A stretch of 64,000 nucleotides of DNA from Dolomedes plantarius (GCA_907164885.2 OU015499.1:150278297-150342296); one strand, 5' to 3'. Shown: positions 11,930-23,500, counted from the stretch's first letter. Translations and numbers: made by a program. The notes: a model not told the origin generated them from the letters alone.

Positions 11930-12650
11930 GGGGACAGTGGACTTTCAAAATTGTGAAATTTGTCCAAAAATTCGATTTTTTTTATTTTATTGAATTGTGA
12001 AACTACGGACGAGTAGGAATGTGCTACAAAAAGAATTTTTAATTTCTGTGATTACTTTCCTAGTTATAGGCATTTGTATTTAACTTAGATATTATGTGGT
12101 TACTAATAGCAACAATTTTAAATGTGTTTTCTCAAAATAAAAATTTTCATGTCATACGAATATTCAAACTGCTCCGGGTGCATTTCTAGTTATCGTATTG
12201 CTTTGAAATTTAAATTTTATATACTTAACTGTATATCAAATAAATCTTATTGAAAATAATTATGCTTCGTAGCTAAGAATTTCTAAATTTTGTACTCGAA
12301 AAGATGATTTATAGGTATTTTGCGTAATTTAAAGGGTGTTTTCATTATTATTATTTTTTTCTCTTTCTATTTTTAATGAATGCTTAAAATAAGCAATAAG
12401 TTCCATTGTTAGTTCTATAAGGTATCCCGTAAATAACAATTCCCATATTATATGCAAAAGAAATGCGCATGGAACATTTTTAATGAGGCCAATTTTTGAT
12501 ATAATTAATAATTCATAATTCATAAATTATTAATATTTCATCTTTAAATTTTAACCACTTTTGCATATCTATGGTACTAATCACATATTCAAATTTCAAG
12601 CAAATCCAATCAAAACAAAAAAAGTTAAGTTTGAAGGTCCACTGTCCCCT
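11930..12650. mobile_element. ~0.72-kb TIR DNA element, better-preserved copy
   Basis: The left end GGGGACAGTGGACTTTCAAA and right end TTTGAAGGTCCACTGTCCCC are near-perfect inverted repeats. The right end abuts TTAA; the left is preceded by TTTAAA. A TTAA target would suggest piggyBac, and a 3-bp TAA target would suggest PIF/Harbinger; the flanks do not decide. The interior is AT-rich and non-coding. It is homologous to 2487-3264. Confidence 0.78.
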
Positions 12651-13088
12651 TAAGAACTTCGTTACTAGCACTTTTTTCCCCAAAAAATATACTGGTTAAA
12701 TATGTGTTTAGATCAAATGTGGTATAAAATCATGAAGACAAATATACTTTTTGTAAAAATTTCATAACGTTTTTAAAATAGAGGGAATTTTTTTTTATTA
12801 TAAATTTTTAGTACAATCGAGTGCTTACATCATAGACCCTAAACTCAATTACACTAAGTATATTTTGATTTCCTTTAAACTATGTATTACTGTGACACTT
12901 ACCTGTGTTCTGAAGTAAAAGCTTTACAATATTTCCAAAAATCACTGAATATATACCAAAAAAAATTTCAGGTGGTCTCGAAATTACCGCTGGTTATTAA
13001 CGTAGGATTACTTATCTTTACTTACCACTTTTATATGTACATATGTATGTATGTGTTATGTATAAATGTATATATATATATATATATA
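12651..13088. other. AT-rich spacer
   Basis: No repeat, RNA gene or coding signal recognised. It ends in a short TATATA run at the Helitron border. Confidence 0.5.
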
Positions 13089-13223
13089 CTAGCTGAAAAC
13101 CCGCGCTTCGCTACGGAGTACATTAAAATTAAATACAACGGTCAATGTATGCAATTAATGCCAAAAAAATAAATATATATATTTATAATAAATGCGACGA
13201 TCAATGTACACAATTGATGTAAA

Positions 13224-13296
<73 letters not shown>

Positions 13297-13820
13297 AAAA
13301 AATCGTAAGGGATATTTATTTTTTTTGATAATATCCAATCGTCTGCTGATTAGAAAGAAAAAAAATATTTTTTTGTCTATTTAGTTGTTATGCACGTGAT
13401 GATAAATTTATTTAAATTATCAGAAAAAGAAATCACGTGATCAACATTTAATAAATTAAATTCTAAAAATTAATCTTTAAAAATTCACCAAAAATCAGAA
13501 AATAGAGGCAAAGATTCGAAAAAGATCTCATTTTAAAGGAATTTGTATGATCTTTCTCGTGATATAAATTTTATAACCCTCAATGTATTATTTTAAATGC
13601 AAACGTAAAAAAAGTTAAAAAAACAGCTTAAAAATTTAATTTAAAAAAATCTAAGAAGAATTTTTTTTTAAATCTTTCTTAGTGCACCCCTACACTATTA
13701 GAAGAATCGCCATGCAAAATTTCAGCCCTTTAGGTCCAGCGGTTTGGTCTGTGTGTTGTATGTCAGTCAGTCAGTGAATGAATGAATGAGTCAGTTACGG
13801 AACTGTTTTATATATATAGA
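13089..13820 (-). mobile_element. Helitron family 1, copy B
   Basis: On the plus strand it begins CTAGCTGAAAACCCGCGC and ends TTTTATATATATAGA, the reverse of TC...CTAG. It is preceded by A and followed by T. It contains a long (TA)n tract at about 13229-13290. It belongs to the subtype with the interior deleted between the AAGGGATAT block and the AATCGTCTGC block, as do the copies at 27234 and 45724. Confidence 0.9.
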
Positions 13821-13837
13821 TATATATATATGTATGT

Positions 13838-13969
13838 ATGTAATATGACATCAAGACAACGTAAACATCGAGCACGAAACATCGATGTTTAAAAAAATCG
13901 GCTTCAATAAATCGATGTTTAGAGCATCGATGTTTTTATCAAAACATCGATATCGATGTCGCATCCCTA
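13838..13969 (-). repeat. ATCGATG-rich element end ahead of the satellite
   Basis: Repeated AACATCGATGTTT motifs run up to CGATGTCGCATCCCTA, immediately before the 254-bp satellite. It is related to 985-1090 in the opposite orientation. It may be one terminus of a hAT-like element; the partner terminus was not identified. Confidence 0.4.
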
Positions 13970-16434
13970 GTGACACGCAATAACAGTATCGTGCCACTTT
14001 TCTGAGCTGCATATTTATTTCATTCTTACTTTAAATCTGAGATGTAGCGATAAACTGCTGAAAAATTCTGGCACAAGATTTTGAAGATCTGGAACAAGTT
14101 TTTGAAGGATCATTTAAAGGTGTATTTTAAGTAAAGAAGGTGAGTTTCCGCTATGTAAACGTTCACTTCCCGATCCTTCATCATCTTTTTCAGTTCCAAA
14201 GCGAAGCGAAATAATCAAAACAAAAACCTTCAGCTGTTACTCGGGTGACACGCAATATCAGTATTGTGCCACTTTTTTGAGTTGCATTTTTATTTCATTC
14301 TTGTTTTAAATCTGAGAGGTCGTAACGAAGAATTGCTTAAAAATGTCTGGCACAAGATTTTAAAACCGTTTAAAAGTGTATTTTAAGAAAAGAAGGTGGG
14401 TATTCGTTATGTAAGCGTTGACATGTCGCTCCTTGATCATCCTTTTTGATTCCAAAGCGAAGCGAAGCAATCAAAACCAAAGCCATCAGCCGTTACTCAG
14501 GTGACACGCAATAACAATATCGTGCCTCTTTTTTTAGCTGCATGTTTGTTTCATTTTTAATTTAAATCTAAGATATCGTACCGAAGAATTACTGAAAATT
14601 TCTGACACAAGATTTTGGATCGTTTAAAGGTGTATTTTAAGTAAAGAAGGTGAGTTTTCACTATGTAAGCATTCACTTGCCGATCCTCCATCATCTTTTT
14701 CGATTCCAAAACCGAGCGAAGCAATCAAAACCAAAACCCTCAGCTGTTACTCGAGTGACACGCAATAACAGTATCGTGCCACTTTTCTCAGCTGCATATT
14801 TATTTCATTCTTGTTTTAAATCTGAGAGGTCGTAGCGAAGAATTGCTTAAAAAATTCTGGCACAAGATTTTTAGACCGTTTAAAAGTGTATTTTAAGTAA
14901 AGAAGGTGGGTTTTCGTTATGTAAGCGTTGACATGCCGCTCCTTGATCATCCTTTTTGATTCCAAAGCGAAGCGAATCAATCAAAACCAAAGCCATCAGC
15001 CGTTTCTCAGGTGACACGCAATAACAGTATCGTGCCATTTTTTTAGCTGCATGTTTGTTTCATTCTTGCTTTAAATCTGAGATATCGTAGCGAAGAATTA
15101 CTGAAAATTTCTGACACAAGATTTTGGATCGTTTAAAAGTGTATTTTAAGTAAAGAAGGTGAGTTTTCACTATGTAAGCATTCACTTGCCGATCCTCCAT
15201 CATCCTTTTCGATTCCAAAGCGAAGCGAAGCAATCAAAACCAAAACCCTCCTCTGTTACTCGAGTGACACGCAATAACAATATCGTGCCTCTTTTTTTAG
15301 CTGCATGTTTGTTTCATTCTTGCTTTAAATCTAAGATATCGTAGTGAAGAATTACTGAAAATTTCTGACACAAGATTTTGAATCGTTTAAAAGTGTATTT
15401 TAAGTAAAGAAGGTGAGTTTTCGCTATGTAAGCATTCACTTGCCGATCCTCCATCATCTTTTTCGATTCCGAAGCGAAGCGAAGCAATCAAAACCAAAAC
15501 GCTCAGCTGTTACTCGAGTGACACGCAATAACAGTATGGTGCCACTTTTCTCAGCTGCATATTTATTTCATTCTTGTTTTAAATTTGAGAGGTCGTAGTG
15601 AAGAATTGCTTAAAAATTTCTGGAACAAGATTTTAAAACCGTATAAAAGTGTATTTTAAGTAAAGAAGGTGGGTTTTCGTTATGTAAGCGTTGACATGCC
15701 GCTCCTTGATCATCCTTTTCGATTCCAAAGCGAAGCGAAGCAATCAAAACCAAAACCCTCAGCTGTTACTCAGGTGACACGCAATAGCAGTATCTTGCCA
15801 CTTTTCTGATCTGCATGTTTCTTTCATTCTTACTTTAAATCCGAGAGGTCGAAGAGAAGAATTGCTTAAAAATGTCTGGCACAAGATTTTAAAACCGTTT
15901 AAGAGTGTATTTTAAGTAAAGAAGGTGGGTTTTCGTTATGTAAGCGTTGACATGCCGCTCCTTGATCATCCTTTTCGATTCCAAAGCGAAGCGAAGCAAT
16001 CAAAACCAAAACCCTCAGCTGTTACTCGAATGACACGCAATAACAGTATCGTGCCACTTTTCTGATCTGCATGTTTCTTTCATTCTTACTTTAAATCCGA
16101 GAGGTCGAAGAGAAGAATTGCTTAAAAATGTCTGGCACAAGATTTTAAAACCGTTTAAGAGTGTATTTTAAGTAAAGAAGGTGGGTTTTCGTTATGTAAG
16201 CGTTGACATGCCGGTCCTTGATCATCCTTTTTGATTCTAAAGCGAAGCGAAGCAATCAAAACCAAAACCCTCAGCTGTTACTCGAATGACACGCAATAAC
16301 AGTATCGTGCCACTTTTCTGAGCTGCATATTTATTTCATTCTTACTTTAAATCCGAGGTGTCGCGACGAGAAATTGCTGAAAAATTCTGACACAGGATTT
16401 AGAATCGTTTAAAAGTGTACATAAATCTTCAGAT

Positions 16435-16469
<35 letters not shown>

Positions 16470-16640
16470 ACGTGACCGTTGACTAGCCGTTTTCCTTGAT
16501 CATCCTTTTCGATTCCAAAGCGAAACGGGGCAAGCCAAAAACCGTTCTAATGGCACGCGACGACAGCTTTGTGCTACATTTCTGAGCCGCATGTTTATTT
16601 CCTTCTTTGAGTCTGGATGTCAGACCACCCTCTTGAACAT
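13970..16640. repeat. ~254-bp satellite array, ~10.5 units
   Basis: The landmark GTGACACGCAATA recurs near 13970, 14246, 14501, 14755, 15010, 15265 and 15519 and continues to about 16290. A degenerate last unit carries GGCACGCGACGAC. Every monomer carries a GCGAAGCGAAGCAATCAAAA block. Monomers alternate between two types, AGGTGGGTTTTCGTTATG and AGGTGAGTTTTCACTATG, in the earlier part of the array. The repeated 61-codon frames at 14650, 15159 and 15413 are the same satellite frame, not genes. A poly-T run at 16440-16466 interrupts the last unit. Confidence 0.93.
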
Positions 16641-16993
16641 GCTAGGTTCTTTATTGATGCGTTTTCACTGATAACCGGCAATTTTCGGCGTATGCCCAGC
16701 TTGTGCCAACAAATAGCTGCAGAGAGATGGAGTTAGGAGATAGTCTCCGATGAGATGTCCCGTCATGCATTCTGATGAGGTGGTGTGGGGGGGGGGGGGG
16801 GGGGGGGGGGGGAGTGCTCGGCGTGCGGCGTTCGAAATCTCGCGCGCACCGGCGCGTGTCGGCGCTCTGTCGTCGAGGGTAGATTAGAAAGTGAGATAGA
16901 AAATTATATTTTATTAATTCTCTGGCAAAGTGCTTGTTGAGGAGGAGAGACTCGAGCTTTAATGGCATAGTTTTTCGGTAGATATGGGTATAG
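16641..16993. other. Spacer with poly-G run
   Basis: It contains a G run at about 16787-16812 flanked by low-copy sequence. A 105-codon minus-strand frame reads through the G run as polyproline and is not credible. Confidence 0.5.
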
Positions 16994-17091
16994 GCTTAGC
17001 GCAGTGGCGTAGCAAAGGGGGAGGGGCAAGGGGGTCTATCATGCCCCGGGCGCCGCTCGCAGAGGGGCGCCAATGTAAGATCCATATATTA

Positions 17092-17891
17092 TCTATATAT
17101 ATAAAACAGTTTCGTAACTGACTCATTCATTCATTCATTCATTCATTCATTCACTGACTGACTGACATACAACGCACAGACCAAACCGCTGGACCTAAAG
17201 GGCTGAAATTTTGCATGGCGATTCTTCTTATAGTGTAGGGGTGCACTAAGAGAGATTTTTGAAAAATTCTTCTTAGATTTTTTAAAATTAAATTTTTAAG
17301 CTGTTTTTTTTACTTTTTTTAAGTTTGCATTTAAAATAATAATTTGAAGGTTATAAAATTTATATCACGAGAAAGATCATAAAAATTCCTTTAAAATGAA
17401 ATATTTTTCGAATCTTTACCTTCATTTCCTGATTTTTGGTGAATTTTTAAAGATTAATTTTTAGAATTTAATTTATTAAATGCTGATCACGTGACTTCTT
17501 TTTCTGGTACTTTAAATAAATTTATCGTCACGTGCATAAAAACTAAATAGACAAAAAATAATTTTTTTTTCTTGCTAATGCGGCAGACGATTGGACATTA
17601 TCCAAAAAAATATTAAAATACAGTAAAAGAAATGTTCTAGAAACTGTACTATATTAACTGTACTATATTCTTTAGTATTCTTTATATTAGATTTAATTTG
17701 AATATCTTCTTCTACATTATTTTGTCTATAAAAATATCCCTTACGATTTTTTTATAAATATATATATATTTTACATCAATTATATACATTGATCGTCGTA
17801 TTTATTATATATATATTGGCATTAATTGTATACATTCACCGATGTTTTTACTTTGAATGTACTCCGTAGCGAAGTGCGGGTTTTCAGCTAG
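17092..17891 (+). mobile_element. Helitron family 1, copy C (longest subtype)
   Basis: Starts TCTATATATATAAAACAG after A and ends TTTTCAGCTAG. It retains the full interior, including the blocks around AAATATTAAAATACAG. Its 3' end joins copy D directly. The left host flank plus the right flank after copy D rebuild an uninterrupted hAT repeat unit, so the pair occupies one A/T site. Confidence 0.93.
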
Positions 17892-18581
17892 TATATATAT
17901 ATAAAACAGTTCCGTAACTGACTCATTCATTCATTCATTCACTGACTGACTGACATACAACGCACAGACCAAACCGCTGGACCTAAAGGGCTGAAATTTT
18001 GCATGGCGATTCTTCTAATAGTGTAGGGGTGCACTAAGAAAGATTTTTTAAAAATTCTTCTTAGATTTTTTCAAATTAAATTTTTAAGCTGTTTTTTAAA
18101 CTTTTTTTACGTTTGCATTTAAAATAATACATTGAGGGTTATAAAATTTATATCACGAGAAAGATCATAAAAATTCCTTAAAAATGAAATTTTTTTCGAA
18201 TTTTTAACTCCATTTCCTGATTTTTGGTGATTTTTTAAAGATTAATTTTTAGAATTTAATTTATTAAATGCTGATCACGTGATTTCTTCTTCTGGTACTT
18301 TAAATAAATTTATTGTCACGTGCCAAAAAAAAAAGACAAAAAAATATTTTTTTCTTGCTAATGCGGCAGACGATTGGACTTTATTTTGTCTATAAAAATA
18401 TCCCTTACGATTTTATTTTATAAATATGTTTTTTTTTACATCAATTGTATACATTGATCGTCGTATTTATTATAAATATATATATATATATTTATTATTT
18501 TTTTTTTGGAATTAATTGCATACATTGACCGTTGTATTTAATTTCAATGTACTCCGTAGCGAAGCGCGGGTTTTCAGCTAG
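17892..18581 (+). mobile_element. Helitron family 1, copy D, second of a head-to-tail pair
   Basis: Begins at the base after the CTAG of copy C. The expected TC reads TA, a single C-to-A change, followed by the same length of TA steps and AAACAG. It ends TTTTCAGCTAG, then T. It carries an interior deletion joining GATTGGAC to TTTATTTTGTC, shared with the copy at 27937-28638 and absent from copy C. Confidence 0.9.
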
Positions 18582-18683
18582 TATTACTATATGTTTTCGA
18601 GGTGGATGCCAATATAAGGTCTATATATTATATTACTATATGTTTTTCAGGAGAGGGGCCCAATATAAGGTCTATATATTATA

Positions 18684-19196
18684 CTAGCATTATTGCCCGG
18701 CGTTGCCCGGGTAGATATATATATATAAAATATTTCATGCATTCCATCAAAAAAATACTGGGCTGCACTCCCGCTCTTCATGTTCATCTGGCCAGACAGA
18801 ATGCGCTTAGCCCGTTTCTACTGAAATGATATACAAACAATAAGAAAGAAAGAAACTTTGAGCCTGCGGACCTTCGTCTGATTTTAAGGTCATTCCCAAC
18901 CCTCTTTCTCCCAAGCATTGGAATTTGAACCCCCCCCCCCTCCGTCATCCTCAAACCACCCCTCTTAACGCAGCTGGTCGAGGGGAATCCACAGGGGGTA
19001 GACGCACCTCTATCGGGCACAAAAAACATTAAAAAATTAATTTTAAAAAAACTAATTGAGCCCCAAATTTCGTTTTTCTTGATTTAAGTTTCTCGGGTCC
19101 AAAACATTAACTGTGCCGAATTTGGTCCCGGTGGGTGAAACAGTCTATGATTCTATAGCGGACAAACAAACAGACAAGCTCTTTTATATATATAGA
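18684..19196 (-). mobile_element. Helitron family 2, copy 1
   Basis: On the plus strand it begins CTAGCATTATTGCCCGGCG and ends CTCTTTTATATATATAGA. Read on its own strand it starts TCTATATATATAAAAGAGC. It ends in a short GC hairpin (CCCGG, six-base loop GCAACG, CCGGG), then CAATAATG and CTAG. That is the expected Helitron 3' architecture. Flanks rejoin to a perfect hAT unit between A and T. The 5' half includes a segment with CACCCACCGGGACCAAATTC. No Rep/helicase. Confidence 0.92.
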
Positions 19197-19571
19197 TTAC
19201 TATATGTTTTTCGGGGAGGGCGCCAATATAAGGTCTATATATTATATTACTATATGTTTTTAGGGGAGGGCACCAACATAAGGTCTATATATTATGTTAC
19301 TATATGCTTTTCGGGGGGGAGTGCCAATATAAGGTCTATATATTATGTTATTATATGTTTATCGAGGGCGCCAATATAGGATCTATATATTATATTACTA
19401 TATGTTTTTCAGGGGGGGGGGGCGCCACAAAGGTATCGTGCCCCGGGCGCCAGTTATGCTCGCTACGCCACTGGCTTAGCGTGCTTCTAACTTTTGGGGA
19501 GGCACGAATTGAATTCAGTTAGGGCCCTCCTCAGCGCACTGGCTGCCGGACGGTCCTTAAAATATGAAATA

Positions 19572-20786
19572 CTAGCTGAATACCCGTGCTTCGCTACGGA
19601 GTACATACAAATTAAATACAACGGTCTATGTATGCAATTAACGTCAAAAAAACAAAAAATATATTTATAAAAATAATCGTAACGGATATTTTTATAGACA
19701 AAAAAATGTAGAAGAAAATATTGAAATTAAATCTAATAGAACATACTAAAGAATATAGTACAGTTAATATAGTACATTTTGAGGGACATTTAATTTTTTT
19801 TGGATAATGTCCAATCGTCTGCCGCATTAAGAAGAAAAATTTTTTTTTTTGTCTATTTTGGTTGTTATGCATGTGACGCAAAATTAGTTTAAATTATCAC
19901 AAAAAGAAAAGAAACCACGTGATCAGCATTTAGTAAATTAAATTCTAAAAATAAATCTTTAAAAATTCACCAAAAATCAGAAAATGGAGGTAAAGATTCG
20001 AAAAAGATTTCATTTTAAAGGAATTTTTTATGATATTTCTTGTGATATAAATTTTATAACCCCCAGATTATTATTTTAAATGTAAACTTAAAAAATGTTA
20101 CAAAAACAGCTTAAAAATTTAATTTAAAAAATCCAAGAAGAATTTTTCAAAAATCTTTCTTAGTGCACCCCTACACTATAAGAAGAATCGCCATGCAAAA
20201 TTTCAGCCCTTTATGTCCAGTGATTTGGTCTGTGCGTTATCTATCAGTCAGTCAGTCAGTTACGGAACTTTTTATATATCAGGCGTTGAAAGGCAAAGTG
20301 GTGTAAGTCACATTTCCAACTTTTTTCATTTGGGGTCAAATATGTAATCTCCATGTTCAATTTATGGTGGAATTGTAAATAGTTATTATTTGCAATATTG
20401 TAATAATTGTTATGAATTTTAATTTGTTCAATTTATGGTGGAATTTTTTTGTAGTTTTGGCAGTTAAACTCTTTTGACTTACACCACTTGACTTACTGAC
20501 TTACACAACTTTGCCTTTCACCGCCTCATATGATGCGGTGAAAGGCAAAGTGGTGTAAGTCGATGGGTCAAGTGGTGTAAGTCAATAGCGTTTTACTGCG
20601 AAAAGCACAACAAATTCCACTATAAATTGAACAAATTATAATTCATAATAATTATTATAATATTGCAAATAATAATTACTTTCAATTCCACTATAAGTTT
20701 AACAAGGAGATTTCATTTTTGCCCTCAAGTAAAAAAAGTTGAAAATGTGACTTACACCACTTTGCTTTTCACCGCCTCATAAATAG
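19572..20786 (-). mobile_element. Helitron family 1, copy E, split by a palindromic element
   Basis: Begins CTAGCTGAATACCCGTGC after A. The family's 5' terminus is interrupted near 20279 by the palindrome, and a remnant AAATAGA ends at 20786 before T. Rejoining the two pieces gives the usual TTTTATATATAGA-like end. The interior retains the long version of the sequence. Confidence 0.8.
20280..20779. mobile_element. ~500-bp foldback (palindromic) element
   Basis: The termini are GGCGTTGAAAGGCAAAGTGG and the inverse CCACTTTGCTTTTCACCGCC. The same motif occurs back-to-back in the middle, as CTTTGCCTTTCACCGCC then GCGGTGAAAGGCAAAG around 20507-20550. The left half (20280-20525) is the inverted repeat of the right half (20532-20779), including ATTTATGGTGGAATT versus AATTCCACTATAAAT. 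It therefore reads as two copies of a 250-bp TIR element joined tail to tail, or one large foldback. No coding. Confidence 0.85.
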
Positions 20787-21110
20787 ATTATGAATTTTTT
20801 GAAATTGAATAACAATAGAATTAATGTTTGCGTAGTACTCAAAAGTTATACAATGAGAAAATTAAATATGGTATAAATGAAATGATAAAAAATATATAGC
20901 GTCGAATTTTTGTTATGGATCATATCATTGTTAAAAATTATGTTACGGCTAAAGACATAATCGGAATCTTCAGTTTCACAGTTTCAAAAAGCGGAAAAAA
21001 CCAACTTTCTTAAAAGTTTTCTACAATTTTCCGATTTTAACTAAACTTTTAAGAACGTTTTAATGTAATATATTTTTTATGCGTAATTTACATATTCCCA
21101 CGTATCAGTA

Positions 21111-21443
21111 CAGTCGAACCCGGTTATAGCGAAACCGGTATATAACGAACTCACGGATATAATGAACGAAACTTTGGGTCCCGTCGTATTCCTATTATAC
21201 GTAATTTAATTAGTATTGTGACAGTTTAATATAATCGATTTTAGTCGATTTAATTCATTAATTATCATTTTTAATAGAATTTATAATTTTTTAATACATC
21301 ACTGTGGAATACACATTGCAACTAATGAGTTACACATTTTGTGAACTCTAGCATTTTTCTTAACGGTTCGGATATAGCGAACCACCGGATAAAGCGAACA
21401 AAACCTTTGGTCCCTTGAAATTCGTTATAAAGGGGTTCAACTG
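21111..21443 (+). mobile_element. pogo/Tigger-like MITE, family P1, copy 1 (333 bp)
   Basis: Starts CAGTCGAACCCGGTTATAGC and ends AAGGGGTTCAACTG, with TA immediately outside both ends. The interior includes a segment around TATAACGAACTCACGGATA and the inverted-sense GGATATAGCGAACCACCGG. The copy at 57521-57852 is the same family in the opposite orientation. Confidence 0.88.
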
Positions 21444-22089
21444 TATATACATCTATCTATCTATCTATATATATATATATATATATATATATAGATACAT
21501 AGATATATTTGCGAATAAATGCGAAATTTTATGTATTGTAATTTTTTTATGAGAAATTTACGTATCGCTACGTATCAGTATTTGCGAAATAGGCGGAGAA
21601 AACTAAATATCTGGATCCCCTTTATCTCAATCTGCCTCATAAATTTTAATCCCTGTAAGCCTGCATTTAATGATCAAGCTTACCTTTAAACTATTATAGT
21701 AGAAGGCCGTTGGCTTCGGTTCAATGGGTAAAACTTTTATCTCCGTCTATCTGAAAGTTTGAGAACGATCCAAAACGTGGTTTGCTCCCCTCCTTCGACT
21801 TACGACTTTTCGACACGTGTAAATTCGGTTTTTAACCACCACCTGGCTCAGTCCCTTTTATACCCCTCACCCCCGATCCTAATTTCGTTTGAGATTGAGT
21901 GGTTTCTAAAAGTGTGCCTTTCCATCTCGTGTTTTCGCCGATAAGACAGTTAACGGATGCAGCGCGCGGTTCCCTTTATTTCTCTTAAGGCGGCCAACAA
22001 CGGGATTAATTGTTCGGCTTCTGATACTGTGCCAACATCTGTTTTCGCAGTTAAACGCCTATAAATTGACGGTGGGCACTGGAATTCGT
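21444..22089. other. Spacer with (TCTA)n/(TA)n and a tRNA-like segment
   Basis: A short TCTA/TA run lies at about 21449-21495. A tRNA-like segment starts near 21706 (listed separately). The rest is low-copy with no coding frame I can support. The sequences flanking the MITE at 21111 (ending ACGTATCAGTA) recur just downstream near 21565, a small local duplication. Confidence 0.45.
21706..21777 (+). repeat. tRNA-like segment, possible SINE head
   Basis: GGTTCAATGGGTAAAACTTT resembles an RNA polymerase III A box in its D-arm context. About 35 bases on, GTTTGAGAACGATCC resembles a B box. A proper acceptor stem and CCA-adjacent end are not evident, so this is more likely a tRNA-derived SINE relic or pseudogene than a functional tRNA. 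Confidence 0.4.
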
Positions 22090-23270
22090 CTTATGCGACT
22101 TGGCACAGCCCGGGTAATACCTCGCGACACGTGTCTCCCGCTTAATGCTTTGTTTGTTCTCTAATTGTGCTGTGACCAGAGGTGGAGTTGAATTGAGGTC
22201 CCGTCCAAGACACGAGGCAGCCGATGTGTTATTCAGCTGTAACGCCACAATGTGACGTGAAGTGGCGGTGAAGGGAAAAGCTATGGTAAAGAAAACGTTT
22301 TTTTTTTTTTTTAAATTATTCGAGACACGTATCTTCCGCGTAACGCTCGATTCGTTCCATAATTGCACTGTGACCAGAGGTGATATTGCAGTGAGGTCCC
22401 ATGGAAGTCACTGTGAAGTCGATATGTCATTCACTTTTAACGTCACAATGTCACTTGGCGGTGAAGGGAAGGCTGTCATAAAGAAAACGTTTTTTGGATT
22501 ATTCAAAACACGTATCTTCCGCGTAATGCTCGATTCGTTCCGTAATTGCACTGTGATCAGACGTAATGTTGCAGTGAGGTCCCATGGACGTCACTCTGAA
22601 GTCGATATGTTATTCCCTTTTAACGTCACAATGTGACATGATGGTGATGTTGCAGTGAAGTCCCATGGAAGTCACTGTGAAGTCGATATGTTATTCCCTT
22701 TTAACGTCACAATGTGACATGATGGTGATGTTGCAGTGAAGTCCCATGGAAGTCACTGTGAAGTCGATATGTTATTCCCTTTTAACGTCACAATGTGACG
22801 TGATGGTGAAGGGAAAAGCAATGGTAAAGAAAACGTTTTTTGAATTATTCGAGACACGTATCTTCCGCGTAATGCTCAATTCGTTCCGTAATTGCACTGT
22901 GACCAGAGGTGATGTTGCAGTGAAGTCCCATGGAAGTCACTGTGAAGTCGATATGTCATTCACTTTTAACGTCACAATGTGACTTGGCGGTGAAGGGAAG
23001 GCTGTGATAAGGAAAACGTTTGTCAATACATAGAGACACGCATCTTCTGCTAATGCTATATTTGTGCCTTAATTGCAATGTGACCGGACATAATGTTGCA
23101 GTGAGGTCCCATACAAATCAGTGTTCGGCTGTAACGTCACAGTACGACTTCGCGGTGAAGGGAGTACGACTTCGCGGTGAAGGGAAAGCTGGTTTTAAGA
23201 TAGTGTGTTTTCTTTGCGGGTTGTCAAATTCCAGTTACAGTCACAAATATGTCGCAGTGTGACTAGATTG
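22090..23270. repeat. Composite satellite with nested short units
   Basis: Larger units carry a GAGACACGTATCTTCCGCG block at about 22321, 22501 and 22851. They alternate with an ~81-85 bp subunit containing GTCCCATGGAAGTCACTGTG. That subunit is amplified three times in a row at about 22640-22800. Every unit includes TTTTAACGTCACAATGTGAC. The frames at 22262, 22746 and 23020 are satellite frames. Confidence 0.88.
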
Positions 23271-23397
23271 TATACTTTTTCAACATTGTGTCACAGGTGA
23301 TATTTTATAGCGTCCTCACGGTAATATAACTTGAAAAAGTCGCTAGCTGTTCGTAACCAGGTCTTATTAGGGTGACGAAGCTGGCTGTGTGTGTGTG

Positions 23398-23400
<3 letters not shown>

Positions 23401-23466
<66 letters not shown>
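23401..23466. repeat. (TA)n microsatellite beside the assembly gap
   Basis: A TA run of about 66 bp ends shortly before the gap. Such tracts commonly break assemblies. Confidence 0.95.
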
Positions 23467-23469
<3 letters not shown>

Positions 23470-23500
23470 CAGAACCCCAAAATCTTAACTAATTTCTTAT

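Larger units (their letters stand above)
17002..19473 (+). mobile_element. hAT family 1, copy 2, holding three Helitrons
   Basis: Ends are CAGTGGCGTAGCAAAGG and GCTACGCCACTG. The exact 8-bp target duplication GCTTAGCG lies at 16994-17001 and 19474-19481. Without its inserts the element is roughly 0.5 kb of the same ~60-bp internal units seen at 1142-1561. Helitrons occupy 17092-18581 (two, head to tail) and 18684-19196. Both insertions fall in the TATATTATATTACTATATG segment of a unit, so each empty site can be read exactly. Confidence 0.92.

Noticed and set aside
14650..15598. Three similar 61-codon frames that look like a small gene family
   Set aside because: They are the same frame in successive 254-bp satellite units, with no promoter, splice or codon constraint visible.
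17092..18581. Rolling-circle concatemer as the origin of the Helitron pair
   Set aside because: The two copies have different internal deletions, so they are not two rounds of one template. Insertion at the 5' edge fits better.
22262..22982. Frames of 124 and 78 codons with similar peptides
   Set aside because: They lie in the composite satellite and reflect its repeated unit.
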